A stretch of 64,000 nucleotides of DNA from Pectobacterium carotovorum (GTDB lineage Bacteria > Pseudomonadota > Gammaproteobacteria > Enterobacterales > Enterobacteriaceae), in NCBI RefSeq assembly GCF_900129615.1, contig NZ_FQWI01000001.1, forward strand, positions 372,001 through 436,000, read 5' to 3'. Below are positions 34,415-43,461 of the stretch, piece after piece. A model generated the notes under the pieces. It made no database searches, had not been told where the DNA came from, and saw nothing but the letters and a program-made list of their open reading frames with translations. The translations under genes and the position numbers were made by a program. Position 1 is the stretch's first letter. The number at the start of each line of letters is the position of its first letter.

Positions 34415-36253
34415 TTACGCTTTCGACTGTATGCGATCGCGGTACCGATTGAGTTCTTCCAGCTTGGCCGATGCGGCCTGCTTACGTTTGAAGGCAATGT
34501 CCTCGATCTGGCTTGCCGAGGTAGTGAGGTAGGATTTAAGCTCATCTCCGGTCAGGTACGTGCCGCTCAATTTATTCAGCTTGCTCCAACCGTCTTTGAA
34601 GTTATCCACAAACTTGGCTGACACGATGCCAACGGCCTGCCATTCAGCCGTTTGAGTGATGAAGAAATCATTCGTGTTCCGTTTGATGCGTTTCGTGAAA
34701 CTTTTCGTCGGCTGATTCCGATCGAGCGCTTTCTGGAGTAGCTCTGACTGCTCGGTCGAACTTTCTACGACGCTCTGCATGAAATTCGCAAACGTTTTGA
34801 AGAAAAAAGAGATTTCGACAATAATTTCACGCATCCGCTTCAGCGCTTTGAGGCTCAGCCCCAGAGACTGGATCGCCAGTTGGATGGTTTCTTCTTCAGT
34901 CCGCTGTCCCTTCAGTAACGCATTGATCTTTACCAATTCCGCCGCTTGTGTACGTTTCTCTTTTTCATAAGCCTCGACCTTTTCCAGCATTTTCATCTGC
35001 ATGTCGCGGAGACCCGTCGCCTGTTTTTCTTGTTTCTCTGCCATTTTTCCCATGTTATCGCCAAGGGAATCCAGCGCGGCATTTAAGGCTTTCAGCGCGG
35101 TTTCTGCCGCCGAAATCTTGCTGACCTTTTCTTTGATTTCTGCACTGTTGTCTTTGATTCTATTATCGAGAGATTCCAGCTGCACCGCTTTCGTGTCTGC
35201 ATCGATCTGTGCGTCTTCTTCAATTTTTTCCTTTTCGGCCGTCAGCTCCTGATTCTTCTTCTCCAGCTCAGCTTTTTCGCGCTCAGCGGTCGTTTTTTCG
35301 GTACGTTTGTCAGCAATTTTTCCCTTAGTTTCTATTGCCTTCGCGGTTGTGTCGTTCTCTTCTGTCGCAGTTTCCGCATTGATCAACTGTCGTGCCGTAG
35401 AGTTGACTGAGGCGGCAACCAGCGATGTGCCTCCCGTGGCGACCCCTGTGATGCCAGCGGTAATTGCCGGAACCATGGATGAAATCATCTGTGCGCCGAC
35501 GCTCACGATAGACATAATAAAAGCGCGGTCCTCGGCCGTTTCTGCTTGCGATTTATATTCGTTCGCCATTTTTTCATACTTGGCGATATCGTTTTGCAGG
35601 TCTTGTACCAGGCTGTCCAGTTTTTCGCGTTGTGCGTTGTTCTCGGCAATTTCTTTTTCTATTTTTTCCTTATTTTTCAAACGTGAAGATAGCGCCAGTT
35701 CTCCCTGCTGTGTCGTCTTGGTGGTATCGTCAATAATGCTATCGTAGGTATTTGCGATCTTTGTCAAATCGGCACTGACCCGCTCAGCCCGTTTCTTGAT
35801 TTCTTTAGCCAGATCCACTAAATCCTCGCCAATAAAATCTTGCAGATCCTGAGGATTATTGCTGTCACGGGCCTCCGCCCAATCACCGAACAGGGTGCGT
35901 AATAATTTGATAATCCGTTCAGCATCCGTCGACGCGCCGCGCATTTTCTGTTCGCTTTCCTGCTGAGCCGCAATCAGGCGACTCATCAACTTATCAATCT
36001 CAACCCTGATCTTTCCTTCTTCCTGGGGCGTTGTGTTGTAGGCGATATAAAGCAAATCGATAGCGTTATCGGTGTCTTCCTTGGATCGGGAAACGTCATA
36101 GGTGCCCTCAATCCTCCTGATGTAATCCTCAACCAGGGGGTGGTTGACATCAGGCAACGCCACGTTATTACTGTCCAGAATTTCCTCGACTTGGGCGTCA
36201 ATACGTTTATTGACATCGAATTCGATACTGACAATTTGATTTTCAGCAGCCAT
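34415..36253 (-). CDS. Large coiled-coil protein with a central membrane hairpin (toxin-like)
   Basis: A 612-residue, charged, almost wholly helical protein. Coiled-coil stretches flank one hydrophobic stretch at about residues 243-285 (AFIMSIVSVGAQMISSMVP, then AITAGITGVATGGTSLVAAS). A long helical bundle with one hidden hydrophobic hairpin is the layout of alpha-helical pore-forming toxins of the ClyA, Nhe/Hbl and XaxAB type. No signal peptide. I recognise no named homologue, so toxin function is inference. The start at 36253 (MAAENQIVS) follows GAGGAG; an ATG at 36307 overlaps the upstream gene. It lies 28 nt behind a secreted coiled-coil partner gene in the same operon. Confidence 0.75.
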   Translation of the reverse strand: MAAENQIVSIEFDVNKRIDAQVEEILDSNNVALPDVNHPLVEDYIRRIEGTYDVSRSKEDTDNAIDLLYIAYNTTPQEEGKIRVEIDKLMSRLIAAQQESEQKMRGASTDAERIIKLLRTLFGDWAEARDSNNPQDLQDFIGEDLVDLAKEIKKRAERVSADLTKIANTYDSIIDDTTKTTQQGELALSSRLKNKEKIEKEIAENNAQREKLDSLVQDLQNDIAKYEKMANEYKSQAETAEDRAFIMSIVSVGAQMISSMVPAITAGITGVATGGTSLVAASVNSTARQLINAETATEENDTTAKAIETKGKIADKRTEKTTAEREKAELEKKNQELTAEKEKIEEDAQIDADTKAVQLESLDNRIKDNSAEIKEKVSKISAAETALKALNAALDSLGDNMGKMAEKQEKQATGLRDMQMKMLEKVEAYEKEKRTQAAELVKINALLKGQRTEEETIQLAIQSLGLSLKALKRMREIIVEISFFFKTFANFMQSVVESSTEQSELLQKALDRNQPTKSFTKRIKRNTNDFFITQTAEWQAVGIVSAKFVDNFKDGWSKLNKLSGTYLTGDELKSYLTTSASQIEDIAFKRKQAASAKLEELNRYRDRIQSKA

Positions 36254-36281
36254 GTGTATCTCCTCAGATTCAGCAAAAAAG

Positions 36282-37172
36282 TTAGTTTGTGCAGATACGC
36301 TCGCCACCCGGAAGTTGCAGGCCGTTTATGTCGAGCAATTCTTGAGACTTAAGCAGTAAAATATTCAACGATTCAGACTCCTGGCGCAGGCGAGTCACAA
36401 TTAACCGGCGGTCTGAAGTCGGATCGAGACCGTTAAGCTCCGTAATAGAGTCGGTAAATCTAACGAGTAGGGTGGCGTTATCCTGTTTGAGCTTTCTGAT
36501 CTCGGTCAGTGATGCTTTGATCACGCCGATCTTGTTTTCGACTGCTGCAATATCAGCCCTGTTTTGCTCAGACTTCGCCAGGTTTTCCTTTAACTGCGCT
36601 TCAGCCTGATTATTTTCACTGCGCGCGGCCTCGTATCGTTCTTTAGAGCCAGCGGCCCGCATGTCGATTTCCTGCCTTGCGTTATCCAGCCTGCGCAAAT
36701 CCCCGTTCAGGCCAGTAATTTCTCCGGCAAAGTCACACATGAAACCCAAAAAGCCAAACTGACGTTTGCAATCGTCAAGTGCAGCCTCTCTTGCACGAAT
36801 ATGATGCCTGATTTCCTGCATCTGGTTTTCCAGATCACCTCGTTCCATCAATGCCATCTCGAGGCGGTTGGAAAACTCCTTAGCGGCATAGGTTGCACGC
36901 TCCAGTTCGGTAGCCAATTTCTGTTTCTGGCTGTGCAGTTCACCCGCCGTTTCCTGTAACCGATGACTATTCGCCTCAAGCTCAGCATCTTTATCGGCGT
37001 AGCACTGTCCTTTAGCGACCAGCGCTGTATCAATACGCTGCGCGTTGGCGACCTGCGCATTGAATGCTTCAATTTCGGATGGCGTCAGCGTTTGAGTTGC
37101 CGCTGACAGAGAAAGAGATGTAGTAAAAAATATGGCGAGAAAAGCAACCCAGAGGTAGTTCAAGCGCAGCAT
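36282..37172 (-). CDS. Secreted coiled-coil protein, partner of the toxin-like gene
   Basis: A 296-residue protein with an N-terminal signal peptide (LNYLWVAFLAIFFTTSLSLS, cleavage near SAAT) and a long run of heptad-like helices (DAELEANSHRLQETAGELHS, ENQMQEIRHHIRAREAALDD). Four Cys are visible, including DDCKRQFGFLGFMCDF. It is the first gene of a two-gene operon, with GGGAGAA before the ATG. It may be a partner, inhibitor or delivery component for the downstream hairpin protein. No known family recognised. Confidence 0.7.
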   Translation of the reverse strand: MLRLNYLWVAFLAIFFTTSLSLSAATQTLTPSEIEAFNAQVANAQRIDTALVAKGQCYADKDAELEANSHRLQETAGELHSQKQKLATELERATYAAKEFSNRLEMALMERGDLENQMQEIRHHIRAREAALDDCKRQFGFLGFMCDFAGEITGLNGDLRRLDNARQEIDMRAAGSKERYEAARSENNQAEAQLKENLAKSEQNRADIAAVENKIGVIKASLTEIRKLKQDNATLLVRFTDSITELNGLDPTSDRRLIVTRLRQESESLNILLLKSQELLDINGLQLPGGERICTN

Positions 37173-37265
37173 GTTGGATTCTCCCTATTGTGTATTCGTC
37201 GAGACTGAAACGTCATGGACTACGGTAGCAATAGGGAGATCTGTCGTGATATACGCCATCTAACT

Positions 37266-37339
37266 GACAGTATGGCGGGTGTAATACATAGGCTGACAGA
37301 ATATCTAACAACATGATGTTATTTGTGCGACATACTGTC
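37266..37339. repeat. Inverted repeat upstream of the coiled-coil operon and pptA
   Basis: GACAGTATG (37266-37274) and CATACTGTC (37331-37339) are perfect 9-bp inverted arms 56 bp apart in the divergent gap between the coiled-coil operon and pptA. They may be two half-sites of a regulator. Confidence 0.45.
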
Positions 37340-37415
37340 TTCATGCACACTAGCTATCTTAACTAACTGGCTATATTAACCAACGTGCTGTTTCATCACT
37401 GAAAAGGACAATTTC

Positions 37416-37646
37416 ATGCCCCATATTGATGTCAAACACTTCCCAAGAAACCTGTCTGAAGAAGAGAAGAAAGTTGTCGCGGAAGATCTTGCTGCGGTTC
37501 TGAAGAAGCACTTCGGTTCTTCCGATGACTCGCTTTCTGTGGCGTTTAACGAAATTCAGCCGGAGCGCTGGAAGGATGACGTTTACGATCCATTCATCAA
37601 ACCGCAATTGGATACGTTGGCAAAAAAACCGGGATATTCGTATTAA
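37416..37646 (+). CDS. pptA: 4-oxalocrotonate tautomerase-family protein PptA
   Basis: A 76-residue tautomerase with the catalytic N-terminal proline exposed after Met removal (MPHIDVKHFPRNL). The length and the sequence, including QPERWKDDVYDPFIKPQLDT and the KKPGYSY end, fit E. coli PptA (YdcE). It acts as a small cytoplasmic keto-enol tautomerase; the natural substrate is unknown. It diverges from the toxin-like operon and is convergent with ddc across a strong terminator. Confidence 0.9.
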   Translation: MPHIDVKHFPRNLSEEEKKVVAEDLAAVLKKHFGSSDDSLSVAFNEIQPERWKDDVYDPFIKPQLDTLAKKPGYSY

Positions 37647-37735
37647 TTAGCCCGCATCCTGACGGATTAATTTGCCTGCTCTGAGACATTTTCCACTGTA
37701 GCAGCACGGGTTGACCACCACGGGTTATAAGCAAT

Positions 37736-37773
37736 AAAAAAGCCGATAACCTGTTAAGAGTTATCGGCTTTTT
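37736..37773. terminator. Bidirectional terminator between pptA and ddc
   Basis: Stem AGCCGATAAC (37741-37750) with GTTATCGGCT (37760-37769), preceded by AAAAA and followed by TTTTT, so it can end both the pptA and the ddc transcripts. Confidence 0.92.
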
Positions 37774-37795
37774 ACCATGCGGTAAAGCAGGGGGA

Positions 37796-39307
37796 TTACG
37801 CGGTCAGCAGAGGCTGTGCCGTGCTTTCAACCAGATCCAGCAGGACTTTGACATCGTCCAGGTTAACCGTTGGGTTCAGCAACGTCAGTTTCAGGCAGGT
37901 CACACCGTTAAACTCGGTGACGCCTACGTTGGCACGACCTGATTCCAGCAGTGCATCACCAATGCGTTGGTTCAGCAAAGCGATAGTCGCGTCATCCGCT
38001 GTTGCCAGCTGTTGCGGGCGGAAACGGAACAGTACGCTTGCCAGCTGTGGCTGCATCACCAATTCCAGTGAGGCATGTTCATCCACATACTGTGCAACCT
38101 GCTGTGCCAGCGTGACGCCGTGATCGATGATTGCGGCGTACTGCTGTTGGCCTAATGCTTCCAGACCCATCCACAGTTTCAGCGCATCAAAACGACGCGT
38201 CGTCTGCAATGATTTCGACACCAGATTAGGAACGCCCTGTGCTTCATCGAACTCAGAGTTCAGGTAAGCCGCTTGATAGCGCATCAGCTCATAGTGGCGA
38301 GCTTCTTTCAACAAGAAAGCGCCGCAGCTGATGGTCTGGAAGAATTGTTTGTGGAAATCCAACGTGATGGAATCCACCAACTCAATGCCGTCCAGATAAT
38401 CGCGATACTTCTCGGACAGCAGCAGTGCGCCGCCCCAGGCTGCATCAACGTGTACCCAAATCTGGTGTTCTGCCGCCAGTGTTGCAATCGCCCGTAAAGG
38501 ATCAATCGCACCGGCATCAGTGGTCCCTGCCGTCGCCACAATCGCCAGAATCTGCTCGCCGTTAGCCTTGGCCAGCGCCACTTTCTCTGCTAAATCGTTC
38601 AGATCCATCCGCGCGAAGCGATCGGTTTTCACCAGCGTCACGCATTGATAACCCAGACCCAGTAAAGCCATGTTCTTTTGCACCGAGAAATGGGCATTTT
38701 CAGAACAGAACACTTTAATTTTCTTCAGATTACCAACCAATCCATCTTGCTGGATCGAATGTCCCTGACGAGCAAAGAAGGCATCACGCGCCAGCATCAA
38801 CCCCATCAGGTTACTCTGGGTGCCACCACTGGTGAACACGCCAGCGTCACCAGACTGGTAGCCTACCTGAGTACGCAGCCACTCAATCAGCTTCATCTCG
38901 ATGATGGTCGCAGACGGGCTTTGATCCCAGGAGTCCATGCTCTGGTTCGTGGCGTTAATCAAGACTTCCGCTGCCTGACTGACCACCAAACTCGGGCAGT
39001 GCAGGTGAGCGACGCACTGTGGGTGATGCACCGACAGGCTGTCTTTCAAAAAGTACTCAATCGCACGCTCGATAGCGGCCTGGTTACCCAGGCCCTGAGG
39101 ATTAAAATCCAGCGTGATGCGCTCACGCAGTTCAGCAACGGTTTTCCCCTGATACATCTCAGGCTGTTGCAGCCACTGCATGACGGCTTGACTACTTTGC
39201 GTAATCGCGTCCTGATATGCCTCGATGCTTTGTGCCGAGGAGGCCAAAATCGGGTTGATTTTTGTTTCCACTGCTTCTGTTTCCACTAATTGAGACATCG
39301 TGGTCAT
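37796..39307 (-). CDS. ddc: L-2,4-diaminobutyrate decarboxylase
   Basis: PLP enzyme decarboxylating L-2,4-diaminobutyrate to 1,3-diaminopropane. About 503 residues, group II decarboxylase fold: TSGGTQSNLMGL near residue 163, the PLP-contact HVDAAWGGALLL near 285 and the Schiff-base Lys in LDFHKQFFQ near 320. Together with the upstream aminotransferase it makes 1,3-diaminopropane from aspartate semialdehyde, as known in Acinetobacter and enterics. It starts about 10 nt after the dat stop; ATGs at 39307 and 39298 are both possible, and 39316 overlaps dat. Confidence 0.93.
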   Translation of the reverse strand: MTTMSQLVETEAVETKINPILASSAQSIEAYQDAITQSSQAVMQWLQQPEMYQGKTVAELRERITLDFNPQGLGNQAAIERAIEYFLKDSLSVHHPQCVAHLHCPSLVVSQAAEVLINATNQSMDSWDQSPSATIIEMKLIEWLRTQVGYQSGDAGVFTSGGTQSNLMGLMLARDAFFARQGHSIQQDGLVGNLKKIKVFCSENAHFSVQKNMALLGLGYQCVTLVKTDRFARMDLNDLAEKVALAKANGEQILAIVATAGTTDAGAIDPLRAIATLAAEHQIWVHVDAAWGGALLLSEKYRDYLDGIELVDSITLDFHKQFFQTISCGAFLLKEARHYELMRYQAAYLNSEFDEAQGVPNLVSKSLQTTRRFDALKLWMGLEALGQQQYAAIIDHGVTLAQQVAQYVDEHASLELVMQPQLASVLFRFRPQQLATADDATIALLNQRIGDALLESGRANVGVTEFNGVTCLKLTLLNPTVNLDDVKVLLDLVESTAQPLLTA

Positions 39308-39316
39308 TCGCTCCAC

Positions 39317-40699
39317 TCAGACTGGCTTCACGCCAGCAGACAGCAGGGCGCTTTCAAATTTATCCAGGAAGATTTCCAATTCAGCATTGCTGATCAGCAG
39401 GGAAGGCAGCAGACGCAGAACACAACCATGACGGCCACCGCGCTCCAGAATCAGGCCCGTTTCAAAGCATTTCTTCTGCAGCAGAGCAGACAGCTCGCCG
39501 TCAGCCGGGTAGCAACCCATGTGATCCTGCGCTTCGCCAGGCTTAACAATCTCAATCCCGATCATTAATCCCAGACCACGAATGTGACCGATCACCGGAT
39601 AGCGTTTTTGCAGCTCGGCCAGTTTGGCTTTCAGCCATTCACCTTGCTCAGCGACTTTGTTTGCTACCTGGTTGTCTTTGAGGTGCTTCAGCGTCGTCAG
39701 GCCGGTTGCCATCGCCAGTTGGTTACCACGGAAAGTACCGGTATGGTGGCCCGGAGCCCAAGCATCGAACTGCTTCTTGATACCCAGTACGGCTAATGGC
39801 AAGCCGCCACCGACTGCTTTGGACATCACGATGATATCTGGCTCAATGCCAGCGTGTTCAAAGGCAAAGAATTTACCGGTACGAGCAAAGCCCGCTTGAA
39901 CTTCGTCGATGATCAGCAGGATGCCGTGTTCCTGAGTCACTTTACGGATGCGTTGCAACCACTCGACAGGAGCCGGGTTAACGCCGCCTTCGCCCTGAAC
40001 GGCTTCCAGAATGACCGCCGCAGGTTTGCGTACGCCACTCTCAACGTCGTTGATCAGGTTTTCAAAGTAGTAGGTTAATGCTTTCACACCAGCGTCACCG
40101 CCAATGCCCAGCGGGCAGCGGTACTGATGTGGATAAGGCATAAACTGGACTTCAGGCATCATACCGTCGACCGCTTCTTTCGGTGACAGGTTACCCGTTA
40201 CCGACAGCGCGCCATGCGTCATGCCGTGGTAACCACCAGAGAAGCTGATCACACCAGCACGACCTGTGTATTTTTTTGCCAGTTTCAGCGCGGCTTCGAC
40301 CGCATCGGCGCCAGAAGGGCCCGTAAACTGGAGGCAGTACTCTTTGCCCTGGCCAGGCAATAAGGAAAGCAGATATTCGGAGAACTGATCTTTCAACGGC
40401 GTTGTCAGATCAAGTGTATGTAACGGCAAGCCGCTAGTAATGACACGTTGGATGCTTTGCAGCACGTCAGGATGATTATGTCCAAGCGCCAGCGTTCCCG
40501 CCCCGGCCAGACAATCAAGATATTGATTATTCTCAACATCGGTGATCCACACGCCTTCGGCTTTCGCAATTGCCAGAGGCAATTTGCGTGGATAACTCCT
40601 CACGTTCGATTCAAATTCAGCTTGTCTTGCCAAATAGGTTTCATTGTTTCCGTTTAATGAATTCGCACCTAAACTGTCAATACGGACTTTATCCGTCAT
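39317..40699 (-). CDS. dat: Diaminobutyrate--2-oxoglutarate aminotransferase
   Basis: Class III PLP aminotransferase that makes L-2,4-diaminobutyrate from aspartate semialdehyde with glutamate as amino donor. About 460 residues. Motifs: [14 protein letters not shown] near residue 50, [17 protein letters not shown] near 100, [11 protein letters not shown] near 245 and the PLP Lys in [13 protein letters not shown] near 272. The frame reaches 40807, but AGGAG lies just before adjacent ATGs at 40702 and 40699, giving the expected start. It is the first gene of the dat-ddc operon. Confidence 0.94.
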   Translation of the reverse strand: MTDKVRIDSLGANSLNGNNETYLARQAEFESNVRSYPRKLPLAIAKAEGVWITDVENNQYLDCLAGAGTLALGHNHPDVLQSIQRVITSGLPLHTLDLTTPLKDQFSEYLLSLLPGQGKEYCLQFTGPSGADAVEAALKLAKKYTGRAGVISFSGGYHGMTHGALSVTGNLSPKEAVDGMMPEVQFMPYPHQYRCPLGIGGDAGVKALTYYFENLINDVESGVRKPAAVILEAVQGEGGVNPAPVEWLQRIRKVTQEHGILLIIDEVQAGFARTGKFFAFEHAGIEPDIIVMSKAVGGGLPLAVLGIKKQFDAWAPGHHTGTFRGNQLAMATGLTTLKHLKDNQVANKVAEQGEWLKAKLAELQKRYPVIGHIRGLGLMIGIEIVKPGEAQDHMGCYPADGELSALLQKKCFETGLILERGGRHGCVLRLLPSLLISNAELEIFLDKFESALLSAGVKPV

Positions 40700-40702
40700 C
40701 AT

Positions 40703-41221
40703 ATCTCTCCTACAACCGTGTGCTCGCAGGCAACCACAGTTGAATAAATGAATTAAACATGTAACTGCTATAAGAAAAACGCGGCCAATATAGGGTTTTT
40801 CAGTCACCGACTCAATGATTTATTTCGTTTCGAAACTTTTATTTTTTCACATAAAAATCAAACGGTTGATTGGTTTTTTACGAATCATGATGTCATAGCT
40901 ACTTTACATGCTTATTAAATAAGCAAAAAAATCTTTCCTGACATTGGGGGGAATATTGAACAAAAAGACGGATGACTACATGAAAAACGCCTGTTAAATA
41001 CCCTATGCCAAGCTCAATTTTATTCATAGAAATAAAATAAATCATTTATTTATCAATGTATTGATCGGTTTTTTATGGCGTAGATAAAAAGCCATATGCC
41101 GTTCCATCGCTGGTGACTGCCGATATCGCATTTTATTATCGAGCATGCCACCGCAGACCGAGTTGTTCCTGCGTATGGCGTTTATCGACATTCACAATCA
41201 GAGACGGATGACGGAGGAAAA
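40703..41221. other. Long AT-rich intergenic region
   Basis: About 520 bp with no supported gene between dat and the 75-aa gene. Base composition is AT-rich throughout. It should hold the dat promoter on the left and the promoter of the small gene on the right, whose ATG has a GGAGG site. No terminator, repeat family or RNA gene was recognised. Confidence 0.5.
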
Positions 41222-41449
41222 ATGGCTACTTATATGACTCAACAGATGAGTAATCCCAAAACCATTACTATCACGTACTACCGTAAGCAGAGCAGCGCGC
41301 ATGTCAGCCACGACGAATCTGGGCGTTTTACGCAGGATGCCGTAGCGAACTATGCACAATTTAATAATCTTCGCCCCGAAGACGTTGTTCGTGGAAATTA
41401 TAAGAGTGGGCAAGGCGTGCCAGTAGGCGGTAAGGTTTTTGAAATTTAA
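41222..41449 (+). CDS. Small hypothetical protein
   Basis: A 75-residue soluble protein, not recognised: MATYMTQQMSNPKTITITYY at the start, then VSHDESGRFTQDAVANYAQF and RGNYKSGQGVPVGGKVFEI at the end. Predicted strands at both ends and one helix in the middle would suit a small globular fold. No signal or membrane segment. It has a strong GGAGG ribosome site and a good terminator, so it is probably a real monocistronic gene. It converges with digH. Confidence 0.7.
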   Translation: MATYMTQQMSNPKTITITYYRKQSSAHVSHDESGRFTQDAVANYAQFNNLRPEDVVRGNYKSGQGVPVGGKVFEI

Positions 41450-41460
41450 GTGTAAAAAGA

Positions 41461-41498
41461 AAGCCCGCTAAGTCTGTTACCAGGATTTACGCGGGCTT
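41461..41498. terminator. Bidirectional terminator between the 75-aa gene and digH
   Basis: AAGCCCGC (41461-41468) pairs with GCGGGCTT (41491-41498), followed by ATTTTCG on the plus strand and preceded by A-rich sequence, so it also yields T-rich sequence on the minus strand. Confidence 0.75.
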
Positions 41499-41512
41499 AT
41501 TTTCGTATCGCG

Positions 41513-42805
41513 CTAACTGCCCCAGCGGTTTCTGAGGTAATTAACCGCTTCCTGGGTCTGTGGTTGATTGAGATAATTCTCTCTGAACAGAATCGTCCCG
41601 TTAATTTGCGGCATAGACTCGTTCAAATCGAGCTGCTTTTTCAGCTCCGGCACACCGCCATTTATCGTCCAGTCAGGTTCATTCTTTGAAGGTTCACCCA
41701 CTTTATACAGCGCAACACCAATATAGAGGCGCGTGTTCGTCGGCTTCACTACATCCGCCCACCATTTTGCCAAGACATCATAACGGGCTGCATCACGTGC
41801 GAAAGGCCAGTATATCTGCGGGGCAATGTAATCCAGCAACCCTTGTTGCACCCACAGGCGAGTATCGGCATAAGCTTCATCGTAAGCCGCCGCGCCTCGC
41901 GTGTCGGAGCCTGCCGCATCGTGTGACCGGTTGCGCCACACGCCTGCGGGGCTTACACCGAATTCAACCTCAGGTTTCAACTGCTTAATAGTGCGCGACA
42001 CCTGCTCAATCAATAGCTGTGTATTGTGCCGCCGCCAGTCTGCTTTTGAGCCAAATCCCTGACCATATTTCTTAAAAGTCTCACCATCGTTAAGCATCGA
42101 GCCGGATGATTCGGCATAGAAGTAATCATCGAACTGCACACCATCAATAGGGTAATGCGCCACGACTTCGGCCACGATACTGGTGATCCAGCTTCGCGCC
42201 TCCGGGATACCTGGGTCGAGCACAAAGCGATCGCCTGCCGTGCGGATCCAGTCACGATGCAACACAAATACGCTGGCAGGATTTTGCGACAAGGTACTAT
42301 TTAGCTCCGTCACGGTTGACGGCTTCGTGTTAACGGAGACGCGATAGGGATTAAACCAGGCATGGACTTTCATACCGCGTTTGTGCGCTTCATCCAACAT
42401 GAACTGTAGCGGATCGTAGCCCGGCTCCTCACCAATATTGCCCGTTAACATATCTGACCAGGGCAATATTTTAGAGGGCCAGAGCGCGGTACCATCAGGC
42501 TTAACCTGGAAAAATACGGTATTGATACCAAGATTTTTCAATTTATCCAGCTTGCCTTTCAGCGCGTCTTGCTGCTGAGTTATGCGGCTAGCAGGGCTGC
42601 TGACATTGACGGATGCCACCGGCGGCCAATCCAGACGGGAGACGGTCGCCAGCCAGACACCGCGCATGGGATCCTTATTCTGCTGAGATTTCGCCGGAAG
42701 CGGCTGTTTAGCAGGAGGAAGCGGGGTGACAAGCGAGCTTGGTGGTTTAGATGCGCAACCGACAAGTAGAAGCGCAGCAGCAATAAGTACGACCGGCTTT
42801 TTCAC
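41513..42805 (-). CDS. digH: Divisome-localised glycosyl hydrolase lipoprotein DigH (YddW)
   Basis: Outer-membrane lipoprotein that cleaves denuded peptidoglycan glycan strands during septation. The 430 residues have a lipobox (ALLLVGC|ASK, Cys near 17), a linker rich in Pro and Lys, and a TIM-barrel-type hydrolase domain: MRGVWLATVSRLDWPP near residue 47, HAWFNPYRVS near 148 and DGVQFDDYFYAESSG near 220 with acidic residues suitable for catalysis. It resembles E. coli YddW/DigH. It precedes the VF530-type gene's downstream end by only 5 nt, so the two are in one transcript. Confidence 0.92.
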   Translation of the reverse strand: MKKPVVLIAAALLLVGCASKPPSSLVTPLPPAKQPLPAKSQQNKDPMRGVWLATVSRLDWPPVASVNVSSPASRITQQQDALKGKLDKLKNLGINTVFFQVKPDGTALWPSKILPWSDMLTGNIGEEPGYDPLQFMLDEAHKRGMKVHAWFNPYRVSVNTKPSTVTELNSTLSQNPASVFVLHRDWIRTAGDRFVLDPGIPEARSWITSIVAEVVAHYPIDGVQFDDYFYAESSGSMLNDGETFKKYGQGFGSKADWRRHNTQLLIEQVSRTIKQLKPEVEFGVSPAGVWRNRSHDAAGSDTRGAAAYDEAYADTRLWVQQGLLDYIAPQIYWPFARDAARYDVLAKWWADVVKPTNTRLYIGVALYKVGEPSKNEPDWTINGGVPELKKQLDLNESMPQINGTILFRENYLNQPQTQEAVNYLRNRWGS

Positions 42806-42810
42806 GTTGG

Positions 42811-43098
42811 TTAGCTCTTATTTCTGCGGCTATTAGCCCAGGGATCAACGGCGCTATCATCTGGTTTTACGGGAGCGGAATCACCCATAGAATCAAGGTA
42901 CAGTGCTTCAACTTCGGCACGCGCCCAAGGCGTCCGACGCAGAAACTTTAAACTGGATTTGACGCTTGGATCGCTTTTAAAGCAATTGATGTTGATCCGT
43001 TTACCCAACTCAACCCAGCCAAAACGGGCAACCAGCGCATTGACTTGCATTTCAAGCGTGACGCCACGCAAAGGATCTTTAGAAGTGTGAGCTGTCAT
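42811..43098 (-). CDS. VF530-family (DUF2132) DNA-binding protein
   Basis: A 95-residue protein with the VF530 fold signature: [20 protein letters not shown] (8-27), [20 protein letters not shown] (28-47) and [20 protein letters not shown]. The family's structure resembles helix-turn-helix DNA-binding modules, but targets are unknown. It lies just upstream of digH on the same strand with a 5-nt gap. Confidence 0.88.
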   Translation of the reverse strand: MTAHTSKDPLRGVTLEMQVNALVARFGWVELGKRININCFKSDPSVKSSLKFLRRTPWARAEVEALYLDSMGDSAPVKPDDSAVDPWANSRRNKS

Positions 43099-43461
43099 GT
43101 AACGTCCAGTAGTTTCAGGTTTTTGTGTTCAGGATTCGGCGTGTAGCAAGGAAGGTTACAAGAAAGCGGGGCGAGCGGCAATGATTCAAGCCGCGACATC
43201 ATCGCAATGGGTATGAACCAGCGTACTGTTTTAATTGCAAATCATTATCGATATGAAGTAAGTGTACTTATACCTAACGTGAGAAACGAGAGGGAAGTCA
43301 GAGATTACTAACGTATTGATTTATCGCAACGTGGATGTGGCTTATGAACTTATTTATCATTACAGTTGATTTAACATAATATACATTATGCGAACCAATG
43401 AAGACACAGGCAGGAACTGGCCGTTCCGTTGAACAAATCCCCACATCCACAAAACACCTAA
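43099..43461. other. Intergenic region with two inverted repeats
   Basis: No supported gene in this 363-bp stretch between the VF530 and NTF2-like genes. It contains the perfect palindrome CATAAT-ATAC-ATTATG (43375-43390) and a spaced inverted repeat, GTGGATGTGG (43331-43340) with CCACATCCAC (43441-43450). A 60-codon minus-strand frame here looks random. Confidence 0.55.

Noticed and set aside
34415-37172. Naming the coiled-coil pair as XaxAB/YaxAB or a Tc toxin
   Set aside because: Lengths and sequence do not match these families; only the general helical-hairpin design is shared.
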